The notes beneath the pieces are model-generated. The model made no database searches. It worked only from the letters and a program-made list of their open reading frames with translations, and was not told the origin of the DNA. A stretch of 64,000 nt of DNA from Polyodon spathula (taxonomy: Eukaryota; Chordata; Actinopteri; Acipenseriformes; Polyodontidae), in contig NC_054558.1 in NCBI RefSeq assembly GCF_017654505.1, positions 6,734,798 through 6,798,797 of the forward strand. Reading direction: 5' to 3'. A program made the translations under genes and the position numbers. Below are positions 51,424 through 57,869 of this stretch, piece after piece (the first letter of the stretch is position 1; each line of letters begins with the position of its first letter).

Positions 51424-54236
51424 TACTTTATAACCAATTTAGTTGAAACTGCATGGAAGTTTCAAAATCTAATTTCATTCCTTGCTCATTAGTAACCAGT
51501 GGCTACAGTCCTGAGATCACAGCCCTCCCTAAGTGAATGTACATGGAAATCCATGTTATGTTTCATTTTAAATCTCCCTATCATTCCTATAATTTCTCAA
51601 TAGTTTTTTTTTTTAAATGACTCAAACACTCATCTCAGACAGAGAAACAGGAAGACAGAGAATCAGATAAATTAGTTTTTAGAACAAAAAAAAACTGCAA
51701 ACGTTCAACACAAAACAGCAGCACAACATGAAAAAAAGAACGCATAGATTAACAAAGCTTTACTGACATGATAGTTCTGCAGTTCTAGAAAATATTGCCT
51801 ATATAGCGGGGCAGCAATGATTCTCCCCCCAACCTGCAAATCTGCTAACCCCCCACCAGGTGTCTCTCACAATCCCTGCTAAAGACTCCAAAACACAACA
51901 TGTTAGGAATCTAAATATCTACATGGGTCCAGTTTCAAACCTTTACCCTCAAATGTGTTTGATAAATAACCTGACATCGCGAACAAGTACATTAACAATA
52001 TTTGCATTGCATATTCGCAATACTGCTCCCCAGTGGCGATTCAGGGAGTTACAGGTCCTTCCAACTAGAGAAGGCGTTGGACAGAAGGCAGATACACCCC
52101 TTAGTGGTGATTTAGAGAGATTACACACCCTTGTGGTGAAGACTAAAGGGTAAAGACAATCTAGTCTCAGTGCTCCTTGCCCACCCATATAATCTACTGA
52201 GCCAAACACAAGTAAGCCAGGACACAAGTAAGCCAGGACACCAGTCAGCGAGAGCTAACCCAGTCCAGGTGACAGAAGGCTGTGTTAGGGCCACATGTGG
52301 GGAAATGAGTGACTCTCAAGGCTCTAAAGGGTTAAACGTTAAAACATTAAACACCAATACACACCCTAAAACCGCACAGTATTAAGCGTTAGATTGAAAA
52401 TGCACCGTTTTCTGGAGATCTTGCATTTTACACTTGTTTTAGAATTGAAGGTCAGCTTTCTATTTTGCTTTTTCAGTGAAACCGCTCTCTGCGATGGGGT
52501 ATCTGAAGTGCCACCAACAGCATTCTTTTAAACAGGCAGCAGTCAGTGCAGTCAGACCCCTGATAAATGATCTCTTCCTCCCTGTGAATATGAAACTCTT
52601 TCATGTGTTGAATCTGGAAGTTGGAATTGCTGGATCGGTACACTGGAATTGTTTTAAATGCTTTTATTTTGTATTGCTGTTTATGATAGTGCCAAGTGTT
52701 TTTGTTCTGTTGTCCCTTTTTTTCTGCTGCCTTCTCTTGCCAGGACGACCCTGACGAAGAGATATCTCAAAATAAAAGAAATGTGAATTAATCTTTAATT
52801 GCAGCTGCATGAACAATTCCTACCAGTAGACAGTACAGGTTTATTCATGCTGCAATGAGGGCGATTTTTTATTTTTATTTTTTTCGTGTTTAGTAGGGGT
52901 CGGATTTTCTGGTCCTCTCTTCAACAGAAACTAGGGGAGCTGTGCAGTGCAGGGCTGGGTGCAAGGCGCGTGTGTTTGGCAGTGCTGGGGTGTTACTCAC
53001 TGGTGATCACTTTGAGGGAGAAAGGGTTCTTCTGCTGGATCGTGTGTGTGAATTGAAAGCGGGCGTTGCAGCTGTAGTCTGTCATCGCGTCCATGGCCAC
53101 CACGTTGGAGAAGTAGAGATCCCCGTTCAGCCCCATGGAGACACGCTTGTCCTGAACGATTGGCATCATAGCTGTAGAGGAGGGCAGGGGGAGAGGGGTG
53201 AATCATACAGACGGTACTGTCAGCGCAAGGGGGGGATGAATCACACACACAGTACTGTCAGCCCGTAGGGTTTCTCTACTGTTTCTGAAAATTAATGTTT
53301 ATACAGAAAGTAAATTGATTACATTTGACAAAAATCAGTGCTATAATACATTTTAAAATGTTGTATTTGAGTTTATATAAGGGCTACTGTAATGTAAGAC
53401 CATATCACGTTGATTAAATATTTTGGCCACTTCCTTATGCCTCTTCATTTAAGTTAAGACAATATATACCCACCCCTAGGAGATCAGAATAGATGTCTGA
53501 ATGGCTAAACCATGAATCCAATGCGTAATCTTTGGGATCTATATACCCCACTGCTGACTGTTAGCAGAGATCTTGCGCAGTATGTTTGCTCAAAATGAGC
53601 GAAATGATTTCTGTTAATAATGTACTACCTTGTTTTAAATCACAAATGATTTTAATCACAAACTACCATGAAACATGTTTCATCCTTCTGATGCCTTCGG
53701 AAAGCACGCGATCAAAGGTGTATTGTTATGATTAACGTTATAAAACATGCAGAGGTTGTTTTTGAGATGCAGTACTGTACGATGAGTTAAGACTAGTGGC
53801 TAGTTCTACAGCATATACAGTGTTTCCACGAGAGCGCTGCCCTGTGTTTGGGTGAGGAGTGAACTCACCACTGTTCATCCAGAAGATGAGGGGGGGAGGC
53901 AGTCCAGGGGGAGGGTTGCAGGGCAGGATGATGGGAGAGCCCTCAGTCACTTCCCGAGGCTCCAGATTCTCTTTGGGCCACAGAGGAGACTCTGAGAGAC
54001 ACACACAATAAGAGGTTAACCCAGCACCGATGTGATGTGAATATGGAGGGTCTGAGGAGAGCTGGGGTTCTAGAACTCCGGTAGGCTCTGTGCGTTCTAA
54101 TCAAGAGCTATTTTTTTTTTTTCTTCCTAAATGATTGACAGGCATTACAAAAACCTCTTGGCCGAACATTATCTGTAAATTTGAGGATATCAAAAGAAGG
54201 ACTAGGCCTACAGTTTTACAGTTTGTGATGATGATG

Positions 54237-54300
<64 letters not shown>

Positions 54301-56495
54301 GGTGCTGATTTATCAACACATTAATGAATGGATTTGTTTAATGCCTGCCGATAAATAAGCAAGTACGAGAATATCAGCACACCCCTAATAAAATGAATAA
54401 CACTAATAATAATAATTCCAGGAATCAGTAAGGGGATAGATGGCGTGGTGGCTTCTCACTGGAGACCCGCAGCAGGATCTTGCTGGACAGCGCAGTGCCG
54501 TACTCGTTCCGGGCGAAGCACTGGTACTCCCCCTCGTACTCCTCCGGCCGGCCCCCGCTGCGGAAGCCGATCTCCAGCGTGCCGGAGCGGTGCCGCATCG
54601 AGACCCGCGGGTCCTTCGCCACATTGAAGACCTTCCCATTCCGCGTCCACGAGAAACTGAGAGAGACAGAAAGATAGTGAGATCAATGCTCAGTGTAGAA
54701 CTGTCGTGTGGCCAGGTTTGCATACCTTAATTGCTTAGGCAAATCTTGTCATCATGACAACATGCATTTGGTAAGGGTGTGTAAAAGAGGGATTCAAGTA
54801 AAAAAGAAATAGTACTGTAAAAGCATAGCAAAGTATAATAAAGCATAAGAAAAGCATGGTAAAGCATAGGTAAACCCTGTAAAGCCTAGAGAGGTGTGGT
54901 AAAGTATATTTTAAAATATAGCAAACCATGGTAAACTACAGTACTGTAAATGCATACTGTAGCATAACCATGGGAAAAGCTCACTCACTGTGGTGCTGGT
55001 AGAAGGGAGGGCCCTCACCTGGGTATGGGGTTCCCCTTGGCTTCACACTCGATAATGATATTGTCTCTGGGGTCCACGATGTAGTGCTTCACTGACTGCT
55101 TCGTGATGGTCGGAGGCTGTTTAACTGCACAGGAAAACCCACACCATTACACACTGTCAAATATGCATTGTACCTGTGACAAGACCCTGCGATCCCCACC
55201 ACTGCCACTTATCAGTTCTGTACTGTTTTAAACACACTCTCAGAGTCCCTATACTCACTTCTCTACAGTCTATTAGACTCGTTTTAATTGAGTTCACAGG
55301 TTCTCAGATACTCAGTATGAAATTATCTATACTATACTATACTGTAGTGAGTTTGCTGGTTCTCAGATCCCTAGTATGAAATTATCTATACTATACTGTA
55401 GTGAGTTTGCTGGTTCTCAGATCCCCAGTAGTGACTTCTCTACACTAAATGGAAAACCCCAGAGAAGCTGTGTTGAGGTGGACTTACTCTCTTGTTGAAT
55501 TCTTGCTGTTGGGTCCAGAGTTGTCAGATTAAAAAGAGAGACAAGGAGATGGGATTGTTAGTAATATTAGGAATGTCAGGTTCAGAAGTACAGCAAGATT
55601 ATACACCACACTGAATATTGTTAAAGGATGCAGAGCTGTCACAGATGAGGCGCAATGCTGTAAGTTAGAGATGCTTCATGAAATCTGCATTCTTGTTTCA
55701 CTTCTGGAACCCTAGTGGTGGAGGCTAGCATGTTGTGCATGCATTGGAAGTGGCTGTCTTGGATTCATTGGTTTTTGCTGTAGGAGGAAGGAGCCAGGAA
55801 CTGTGCATGAAAATGAAATGAAAACTGAAGTCATCATGGTTTGTGTGTGTGTGTCAAAATGTGAATACTGAGCTTAAGATTTCAATTAGCCTAACCCTAA
55901 CCCTAATTAAAATAATGCTGTACAGTTTTACATTGGACTATCCTTCTGCACCAGGTAAAGGGCCTTGCCCATCTTTCTGCACCTATGCCAATTCTTTTTA
56001 CTAGTTTTTAGAACATTACTTGATAAACAGCTTGATAAACCAGGACTTGGCTTTTTATAAATCTATACAGTAACATTGATTGATTTACTACAGTGTAATA
56101 CCAGCCTTTTTCCATACAGGGAAAGTGTATTTCATTGTTCTGGTGTGACTGTCTTCTCTGCTCTAACCTCTGCCCTGAATAGCTTTGCCACAGACAGCAG
56201 TGCTCTGCAGGTCTGCTCTCCAGCCTCCCGGCAGGGCCTCCGCCTCACACCCGGCCTCTCATTAACAGGACTTTGGAAACCTGGTTTCTGAGGCCTGCAG
56301 GAGACAGCGAGGCTTCTGATACTGACAGGACAGTCAGGCTAATGACTGCCACTGCTGTGGCCGCAAGGGCAGCTCTAGGTCAGCCGGCAGGGGGGGCAGA
56401 TTGAGAGCTCATGGTAAAATTCTGCTGCACACAATAAAACCGTCTTATGATTGCAACGATGATCCCTAGTGGTATTGTTAAAAAGGATTGAGAAG

Positions 56496-56557
<62 letters not shown>

Positions 56558-56788
56558 GTAAGCAATTAAAGGTATCTTCATTTCCAACTCAAGATCACCA
56601 TTGTGTTAATTAAGTGTGAAAGATTAGGATATGTGGATATGACCATTAACATACAGTTAAACCCTGCCAGTTCTGTTCTTGATGTAATACTTACGGTCCA
56701 GCGGTACTTCAATCCCGCCCACCCCACAGCAAAGCCACAGCAGGAGAGCCACACCCCCCAGAGAGAGCTCCCGTCCCCTAACCAACAT
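24721..56788 (-). CDS. nfasc: Neurofascin, whole coding span (30 coding exons)
   Basis: L1-family cell adhesion molecule of axon and glial membranes. Known family roles: it clusters sodium channels at axon initial segments and nodes through ankyrin-G (NF186) and builds the paranodal junction with contactin-1/Caspr (NF155). Seen here: a signal peptide ending near [10 protein letters not shown], six Ig domains with paired cysteines, FNIII domains, a Thr-rich mucin exon, FN5, one transmembrane helix and a cytoplasmic tail with FIGQY and C-terminus NAIYSLA. Neurofascin is chosen over NrCAM, CHL1 and L1 because of the mucin exon, the [10 protein letters not shown] tail, the NAIYSLA end, and Ig5 reading [12 protein letters not shown]. 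Exon phases join consistently from exon 1 to exon 30 except at exon 17 (degraded) and exon 22 (one base short). Joined length is about 1,360 codons, near the mammalian full-length form. Borders are my own splice-site readings and are not transcript-tested. Confidence 0.95.
24957..24986. repeat. Poly-G (poly-C in nfasc transcript), 30 bp, at last-exon acceptor
   Basis: The run begins four bases upstream of the exon 30 acceptor dinucleotide and acts as its entire polypyrimidine tract on the minus strand. Confidence 0.95.
27090..27148. repeat. (TA)n microsatellite in nfasc intron 29
   Basis: About 28 TA units in the 3.5-kb intron before the last exon. Confidence 0.95.
28484..28553 (-). CDS. nfasc: nfasc exon 29: cytoplasmic tail, membrane-near part
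   Basis: Acceptor TTATGTTACAG, donor GTACGT, 70 nt. It reads [19 protein letters not shown], then SFDY. DGSFDY is conserved. The split codon at the junction with exon 30 is CG|C, Arg, where I recall mammals having Ser in FDYSDED. Confidence 0.92.
29083..29214 (-). CDS. nfasc: nfasc exon 28: transmembrane helix
   Basis: Acceptor CACTATCACAG, donor GTACGG, 132 nt. It reads [19 protein letters not shown], then [15 protein letters not shown] and [11 protein letters not shown] hydrophobic stretch of about 23 residues is followed by basic IKRSRGG, giving a type I single-pass topology. [14 protein letters not shown] is nearly invariant in neurofascin and NrCAM. A (CT)n tract sits just upstream of the acceptor. 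Confidence 0.97.
29229..29301. repeat. (GA)n, (CT)n in nfasc transcript, upstream of transmembrane exon
   Basis: About 36 dinucleotide units ending about 15 nt from the exon 28 acceptor on the minus strand. It serves as, or extends, the polypyrimidine tract. Confidence 0.95.
30257..30406 (-). CDS. nfasc: nfasc exon 27: FN5, second half (NF186-type)
   Basis: Acceptor TATCTCTCAG, donor GTGAGG, 150 nt, phase 1 on both sides. It reads [19 protein letters not shown], then [20 protein letters not shown] and [18 protein letters not shown] is close to the mammalian TLRVYSRD. Confidence 0.93.
30836..30942. promoter_or_regulatory. Cluster of CRE/AP-1-like palindromic sites in nfasc intron 26
   Basis: Four sites lie within 107 bp: TGATGTCATC at 30836, TGATGTCATCA at 30863, GATGACATCA at 30893 and TGATGTCATCA at 30932. 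These resemble ATF/CREB/Jun-type palindromes. Spacing is about 27-40 bp. Function is not shown; it could be a decayed tandem duplication. Confidence 0.35.
32611..32733 (-). CDS. nfasc: nfasc exon 26: FN5, first half (NF186-type)
   Basis: Acceptor TTGTGCACAG, donor GTAAGG, 123 nt, phase 1 on both sides. It reads [20 protein letters not shown], then [20 protein letters not shown]. The QIWNLTV.PNS..NI.W.HNF core is conserved in FN5 of mammalian neurofascin. A (TG)n tract lies about 70 nt before its acceptor in the transcript. Confidence 0.94.
32803..32843. repeat. (CA)n, (TG)n in nfasc transcript, upstream of FN5 exon
   Basis: About 20 dinucleotide units, 70 nt upstream of the exon 26 acceptor. 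Confidence 0.95.
33365..33559 (-). CDS. nfasc: nfasc exon 25: mucin-like Thr-rich exon (NF186-type)
   Basis: Acceptor CTTCTTTAG, donor GTATTT, 195 nt, phase 1 on both sides. It encodes [19 protein letters not shown] followed by two runs of threonines broken by alanine and proline, then [13 protein letters not shown]. This is the O-glycosylated mucin-like segment known in neuronal neurofascin. At 65 residues it is shorter than I recall for mammals. The ACC/ACT repeats make its length prone to change. Confidence 0.88.
37322..37911. mobile_element. Fold-back inverted-repeat element, about 590 bp
   Basis: The left arm, for example AAGTGTTATTTCCTAATTGC and TTCCAATGGGAAAATGGGC, reappears as reverse complement in the right arm (GCAATTAGGAAATAACACTT; GCCCATTTTCCCATTGGAA). 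The symmetry centre is near 37628, where GAGATTTACAATTATA faces TATAATTGTAAATCTC across a 12-nt loop. The arms are about 290 and 280 bp with small gaps and no coding content. This is a non-autonomous fold-back or MITE-type insertion in nfasc intron 24. Confidence 0.85.
38226..38399 (-). CDS. nfasc: nfasc exon 24: FN4, second half
   Basis: Acceptor CTTCCAG, donor GTAGGA, 174 nt. It reads [19 protein letters not shown], then [20 protein letters not shown] and SPDFANE plus one base. [11 protein letters not shown] is conserved. From here the transcript can go to exon 25 (mucin, NF186-type) or to exon 28 (transmembrane, NF155-type); both start in phase 1. Confidence 0.93.
38432..38900. repeat. 47-bp minisatellite filling nfasc intron 23
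   Basis: About ten copies of a 47-bp unit (GAACACTGTTCAGCTATAG, then TTTTATTCACAGGTCAGATG, then GGAAGTGT). Copies are nearly identical in the middle and drift at both ends. It fills most of the 505-bp intron between exons 23 and 24. The last unit runs into the exon 23 donor. Confidence 0.96.
38905..39027 (-). CDS. nfasc: nfasc exon 23: FN4, first half
   Basis: Acceptor GCTCTTCAG, donor GTGAGC, 123 nt. It reads [19 protein letters not shown], then [20 protein letters not shown]. The LDWDHP.EPNGI..GY motif is a strong match to neurofascin FN4. Its donor lies at the edge of a 47-bp minisatellite. Confidence 0.94.
39298..39552 (-). CDS. nfasc: nfasc exon 22: FN3, second half, frame off by one base
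   Basis: Acceptor TCTAATGCAG with a TACTAAC branch-point match about 20 nt upstream; donor GTACGC. The second half is clear: [20 protein letters not shown], then [19 protein letters not shown]. The exon is 255 nt, while a phase-0 start and phase-1 end require 3n+1, so one base is missing (or two are extra). Read from the acceptor, the frame closes at TGA after 17 codons; the FN3 frame is the next one and reads [10 protein letters not shown] near the start. The region before SGVVS is also about 17 residues longer than in mammals. A sequence error or a real frameshift are both possible. Confidence 0.7.
39613..39635. repeat. Poly-G tract upstream of nfasc exon 22
   Basis: About 23 G (C in the transcript), 60-80 nt before the exon 22 acceptor. 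Confidence 0.85.
39906..40018 (-). CDS. nfasc: nfasc exon 21: FN3, first half (NF155-type)
   Basis: Acceptor TTTCCAG, donor GTCAGC, 113 nt, ending in phase 0. It reads [19 protein letters not shown], then [25 protein letters not shown]. is conserved at the end of the first half of the third FNIII domain. In mammals this domain is in NF155 and absent from NF186. Confidence 0.88.
40070..40233 (-). repeat. tRNA-SINE-like A-box repeats, four in tandem
   Basis: On the minus strand each unit resembles GTGGTCTAGTGGTTAGAGC followed by TGAGGGACTGGGAGGCAG, the head of a tRNA-derived SINE with its A box. Units of about 40 bp follow one another between exons 20 and 21. Single relics of the same motif occur near 18100-18140, 22591-22660, 35785-35845, 38053-38098 and 59095-59132. 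Confidence 0.5.
40493..40715 (-). CDS. nfasc: nfasc exon 20: FN2, main part
   Basis: Acceptor CTGTGTAG, donor GTGAGT, 223 nt. It reads [20 protein letters not shown], then [20 protein letters not shown] and VVIGYSGED plus one base. It ends in phase 1: joined to exon 21 this base makes the Tyr of GED-Y-PRSAP (FN3 included), joined to exon 23 it makes the Leu of GED-L-PAVP (FN3 skipped). Both junctions mimic the two known mammalian forms. Confidence 0.94.
41118..41188 (-). CDS. nfasc: nfasc exon 19: FN2 start
   Basis: Acceptor CTGTTTCAG, donor GTAAGA, 71 nt, ending in phase 0. It reads [19 protein letters not shown], then EITWE. The [13 protein letters not shown] core matches the GEGTRKNNMEITW start of the second FNIII domain of neurofascin. 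Confidence 0.93.
41637..41834 (-). CDS. nfasc: nfasc exon 18: FN1, second half
   Basis: Acceptor CTTCTCAG, donor GTGAGT, 198 nt. It reads [19 protein letters not shown], then [20 protein letters not shown] and [21 protein letters not shown] and the PSERY.TSGA end are conserved FN1 features of neurofascin. Confidence 0.95.
42012..42069 (-). CDS. nfasc: nfasc exon 17: FN1 start, degraded or misassembled
   Basis: Expected here is an exon of about 100 nt that opens FN1. Only its 3' end is convincing: DDNHSPIT followed by donor GTATGT, matching the GDANNSPIT end of the mammalian exon. Reading upstream in the same frame gives [11 protein letters not shown] and then a TAA at 42072-42070; no clean acceptor is found. 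The upstream bases keep patches resembling the expected DLAERSVRLTW coding with several short gaps. A second exon-end look-alike with donor GTAAGT sits 96 bp upstream, ending at 42108. The right border given is just the limit of the open frame. Confidence 0.45.
42447..42572. repeat. Three poly-G runs next to damaged FN1 exon
   Basis: G runs at about 42453-42473, 42478-42506 and 42547-42572, separated by TCTA and about 40 bp. The surrounding 500 bp is rich in 3-8 base homopolymers on both strands. Low assembly accuracy is likely here. Confidence 0.85.
42600..42725. repeat. 63-bp tandem duplication
   Basis: Two copies start CCTCCTAA at 42600 and 42663 and share GATTTTGTCCACTTCGGTTC and GGGTCCTTACATACATAAAG. 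They are almost identical, so either a recent duplication or an assembly stutter. Confidence 0.9.
42978..43019 (-). CDS. nfasc: nfasc exon 16: 42-nt linker between Ig6 and FN1
   Basis: Acceptor CATATCACAG, donor GTAACG, 42 nt, phase 1 on both sides. It encodes [14 protein letters not shown], rich in Ser and Thr. Its place and size match the short ADQATPTNRLAALPK linker exon of mammalian neurofascin, but the sequence itself is not conserved, so the call rests on splice sites, phase and position. It can be skipped in frame. Confidence 0.7.
43149..43219. repeat. (TTA)n microsatellite in nfasc intron 15
   Basis: About 23 trinucleotide units with one interruption; hydrophobic Leu/Ile frames over it are not genes. 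Confidence 0.95.
43397..43521 (-). CDS. nfasc: nfasc exon 15: Ig6, second half
   Basis: Acceptor CCCCTGCAG, donor GTACGC, 125 nt. It reads [20 protein letters not shown], then [20 protein letters not shown]. The second Ig6 cysteine is in [10 protein letters not shown]. The donor is unusual in having C at intron position +4. Confidence 0.94.
44727..44778. repeat. (GT)n, (CA)n in nfasc transcript, after exon 14
   Basis: About 25 GT units, beginning about 50 nt downstream of the exon 14 donor in the transcript. Confidence 0.95.
44830..44977 (-). CDS. nfasc: nfasc exon 14: Ig6, first half
   Basis: Acceptor CTGTTTCAG, donor GTGAGG, 148 nt. It reads [20 protein letters not shown], then [20 protein letters not shown] and DDKALTLGW. 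The first Ig6 cysteine is in FDCRIKHD. A (GT)n tract, (CA)n in the transcript, begins about 50 nt past its donor. Confidence 0.95.
45171..45337 (-). CDS. nfasc: nfasc exon 13: Ig5, second half
   Basis: Acceptor TTCCTGTAG, donor GTCAGA, 167 nt. It reads [20 protein letters not shown], then [20 protein letters not shown] and QVRLEVK. The second Ig5 cysteine is in YTCVATN. This is among the stretches closest to mammalian neurofascin and separates it from NrCAM. Confidence 0.97.
45672..45783 (-). CDS. nfasc: nfasc exon 12: Ig5, first half
   Basis: Acceptor TGTTGCAG, donor GTGAGT, 112 nt. It reads [20 protein letters not shown], then [21 protein letters not shown] and DCP.FGSP.PTLRW are conserved neurofascin Ig5 features. 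The last tryptophan codon is split across the intron. Confidence 0.94.
45841..45990. repeat. 25-bp minisatellite in nfasc intron 11
   Basis: Six copies of AGAACTCCATTACCCAGACT plus CCCTC, period 25. The last copy ends about 11 nt from the exon 11 donor. Confidence 0.95.
46002..46145 (-). CDS. nfasc: nfasc exon 11: Ig4, second half
   Basis: Acceptor TATTGCAG, donor GTGAGA, 144 nt. It reads [19 protein letters not shown], then [19 protein letters not shown]. The second Ig4 cysteine is in YQCIASN. A 25-bp minisatellite starts only about 11 nt beyond its donor. Confidence 0.95.
46261..46392 (-). CDS. nfasc: nfasc exon 10: Ig4, first half
   Basis: Acceptor GACACACAG, donor GTGAGT, 132 nt. It reads [20 protein letters not shown], then [24 protein letters not shown] is the conserved Ig3-Ig4 junction of L1-family proteins; the first Ig4 cysteine is in LVCRANG. 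Confidence 0.95.
47169..47353 (-). CDS. nfasc: nfasc exon 9: Ig3, second half
   Basis: Donor GTGAGC, 185 nt. The acceptor is the less common CCCTCAAG, with a C-rich tract before it. The translation starts [16 protein letters not shown] and contains [20 protein letters not shown] followed by [10 protein letters not shown], which holds the second Ig3 cysteine. It ends SVTVQ plus one base. Confidence 0.93.
48065..48176 (-). CDS. nfasc: nfasc exon 8: Ig3, first half
   Basis: Acceptor TTCTCTCAG, donor GTGAGT, 112 nt. It reads [20 protein letters not shown] and ends [10 protein letters not shown]. The first Ig3 cysteine is in LLECIASG. The ARGV start matches the exon after the optional linker in mammalian neurofascin. 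Confidence 0.93.
49573..49614. repeat. (CA)n microsatellite in nfasc intron 7
   Basis: About 20 CA units. Confidence 0.95.
49741..49912. repeat. 86-bp tandem duplication in nfasc intron 7
   Basis: Two copies beginning CCTTGCTGTGGATGAATTAT at 49741 and 49827, differing at a few bases. Confidence 0.92.
50416..50466 (-). CDS. nfasc: nfasc exon 7: 51-nt optional Ig2-Ig3 linker
   Basis: A 51-nt exon flanked by TTTTTTTGCAG and GTGAGT, phase 1 on both sides, so it can be skipped in frame. It encodes [17 protein letters not shown], with an N-D-T glycosylation sequon. Mammalian neurofascin and NrCAM have a comparable optional linker here. If skipped, exon 6 joins exon 8 without changing frame. Confidence 0.85.
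51357..51422. repeat. (TA)n-rich tract in nfasc intron 6
   Basis: Interrupted TA/ATA repeats. Confidence 0.9.
53001..53171 (-). CDS. nfasc: nfasc exon 6: Ig2, second half
   Basis: Acceptor CTCTACAG, donor GTGAGT, 171 nt. It reads [20 protein letters not shown] and ends [16 protein letters not shown]. The second Ig2 cysteine is in [13 protein letters not shown]. Phases fit exons 5 and 7 exactly. Confidence 0.95.
53869..53991 (-). CDS. nfasc: nfasc exon 5: Ig2, first half
   Basis: Acceptor CTCTCAG, donor GTGAGT, 123 nt. It reads [18 protein letters not shown], then [20 protein letters not shown]. The first Ig2 cysteine is in [15 protein letters not shown] is a conserved L1-family Ig1-Ig2 linker. 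Confidence 0.95.
54232..54300. repeat. (AAT)n microsatellite in nfasc intron 4
   Basis: About 21 trinucleotide units; the poly-Ile frame over it is not a gene. Confidence 0.95.
54460..54656 (-). CDS. nfasc: nfasc exon 4: Ig1, second half
   Basis: Acceptor CTCTCTCAG, donor GTGAGA, 197 nt. It starts [19 protein letters not shown] and contains the second Ig1 cysteine in [15 protein letters not shown]. The [19 protein letters not shown] stretch is typical of neurofascin. It ends at ILLRVS plus one base of the following lysine codon. Confidence 0.96.
54815..54982. repeat. Dispersed AAAGCATGGTA-type repeat, copy 2
   Basis: Same family as the 16.4-kb copy: shared GTGTGGTAAAG, GCAAACCATGGTAAACTA and AACCATGGGAAAAGC in the same order. 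Weaker relatives are at about 57120-57195 and 57895-58000, and on the other strand at about 39160-39235 and 43270-43335. Confidence 0.6.
55019..55124 (-). CDS. nfasc: nfasc exon 3: Ig1, first half
   Basis: Acceptor TGTGCAG, donor GTGAGG, 106 nt. The translation opens with [14 protein letters not shown] and continues through IVDPRDN to [13 protein letters not shown], which carries the first cysteine of Ig domain 1. The exon ends with AG, and the next exon supplies the third base of a serine codon. Strong identity with the Ig1 start of neurofascin and NrCAM. Confidence 0.95.
55280..55440. repeat. Imperfect 54-59-bp tandem repeat in nfasc intron 2
   Basis: Three units carry GGTTCTCAGAT at 55299, 55358 and 55412, followed by AGTATGAAATTATCTATACT in the first two. 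Confidence 0.85.
55488..55505 (-). CDS. nfasc: nfasc exon 2: 18-nt microexon before Ig1
   Basis: This 18-nt exon has acceptor CAACAG and donor GTAAGT. It reads P-R-I-Q-Q-E across phase-1 borders and matches the short PSIQNEL-type linker exon known between the signal peptide and Ig1 of mammalian neurofascin. Removing it keeps frame, so it may be optional, as its counterpart is in L1-family genes. It is too short for ordinary ORF finding; the phase fit on both sides is the main support. Confidence 0.85.
56497..56556. repeat. (CA)n microsatellite in nfasc intron 1
   Basis: About 29 CA units, about 140 nt past the exon 1 donor in the transcript. Confidence 0.95.
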
Positions 56789-56869
56789 CTTCCCCACGAT
56801 TGGACCAACGCACACCCCTCTTCGTTGCCAACTGGCTGGATTGACTGCTGCCGGCCACTCCCCTCGGAT
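56695..56869 (-). CDS. nfasc: nfasc exon 1: start codon and signal peptide
   Basis: The acceptor TTTCTTTGCAG precedes 56869 and the donor GTAAGT follows 56695. The ATG is at 56788-56786. The first 81 nt of the exon are untranslated; the frame is open there but has no upstream ATG. The exon encodes 31 residues plus one base: a basic start (MLVRGREL), a hydrophobic core ([15 protein letters not shown]) and the mature N-terminus IEVPLD, which resembles the IEIPMD start of mammalian neurofascin. The presence of an acceptor shows that at least one more 5' exon exists upstream. Confidence 0.92.
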
Positions 56870-57869
56870 CTGCAAAGAAACACAAAAACAACTTACTGCA
56901 TAATTTTAGAAGGCATGGCAATTTGAAAGTCAAGTACAACATAAAAAATAAAGTTCTGTATTTTATTAATAAAATATTCATGCCCTGGATATAGAAAGAG
57001 ACTGATAGATGACCAGCTACATTCTAGCAAAGGTACTTTAAATTTCAGATTATAGGTGGCCCTATGCACACACCATCCCAACAAACTGCCTCTGCCAGCA
57101 TGTGAGTTCCCCCTTACAGTAAAAAAGCTTACTGTGGTATAGCACGGTGAACGCATTGTAAAAGCCATGGTATACCACAAAGCATGGTAGTAACAGCATT
57201 GGAGAACTGTGTGCAAACCTTTAGCAGGTGGTCGACACCCTGGACTGCAAACTAGCAGGATGAAAGAAGCAAGGATACCTCCCTGACTGGCCTAGATTCA
57301 CAGCTGCTGCAGCTGGAGGTCCCAGGGGACAGTGCTGAAGCAGCCTGTGTGCTGTGAGCGACTGCAGCAAGGAAAACAGCACTGCTCAGCTAAACTGAAA
57401 GAACGAGAAAGGGGGAGGACAGAAGACACACACACGCACACGCTCACTTGCCATAATGAACCCAGTCCCTCAGCACCTCTACATACATACGACATGCAGG
57501 TGGATCCAACAAGTGCCCTGATGATTCATATTGCCTTGTGTTCTACAAAGCCTTGGGTACAGCACAGATTCAAATGAATATTCTGATATAATACAGCCCC
57601 TGCAGCTGGGTAATAAACTTTACAGTTTTACAAGCTGCTGGTGCTTAAAGCAAGCTCAGAGCCTGACCCCTGGCTGGACCGATTCAGGCAGCGGGCTGCA
57701 GTACAGCTGGGGAGAGGAAGGGGGTGCTGCAGGGCAAAGGAAGCAGGCAGTCATCCTAGACAGCTCAGCACCCAGCTAATCGCAGATCACAGGGCAGATA
57801 CCAGAAGAGAGGAGCAGAAACAAACCTGACACTAGCATCTCTTTCTCAAGAAGCACACACAGTTCTCTC

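Noticed and set aside
56789..56875. Earlier start for neurofascin, extending the signal exon N-terminally
   Set aside because: The upstream frame is open but has no ATG, its apparent start straddles the splice acceptor, and the segment is not signal-like.
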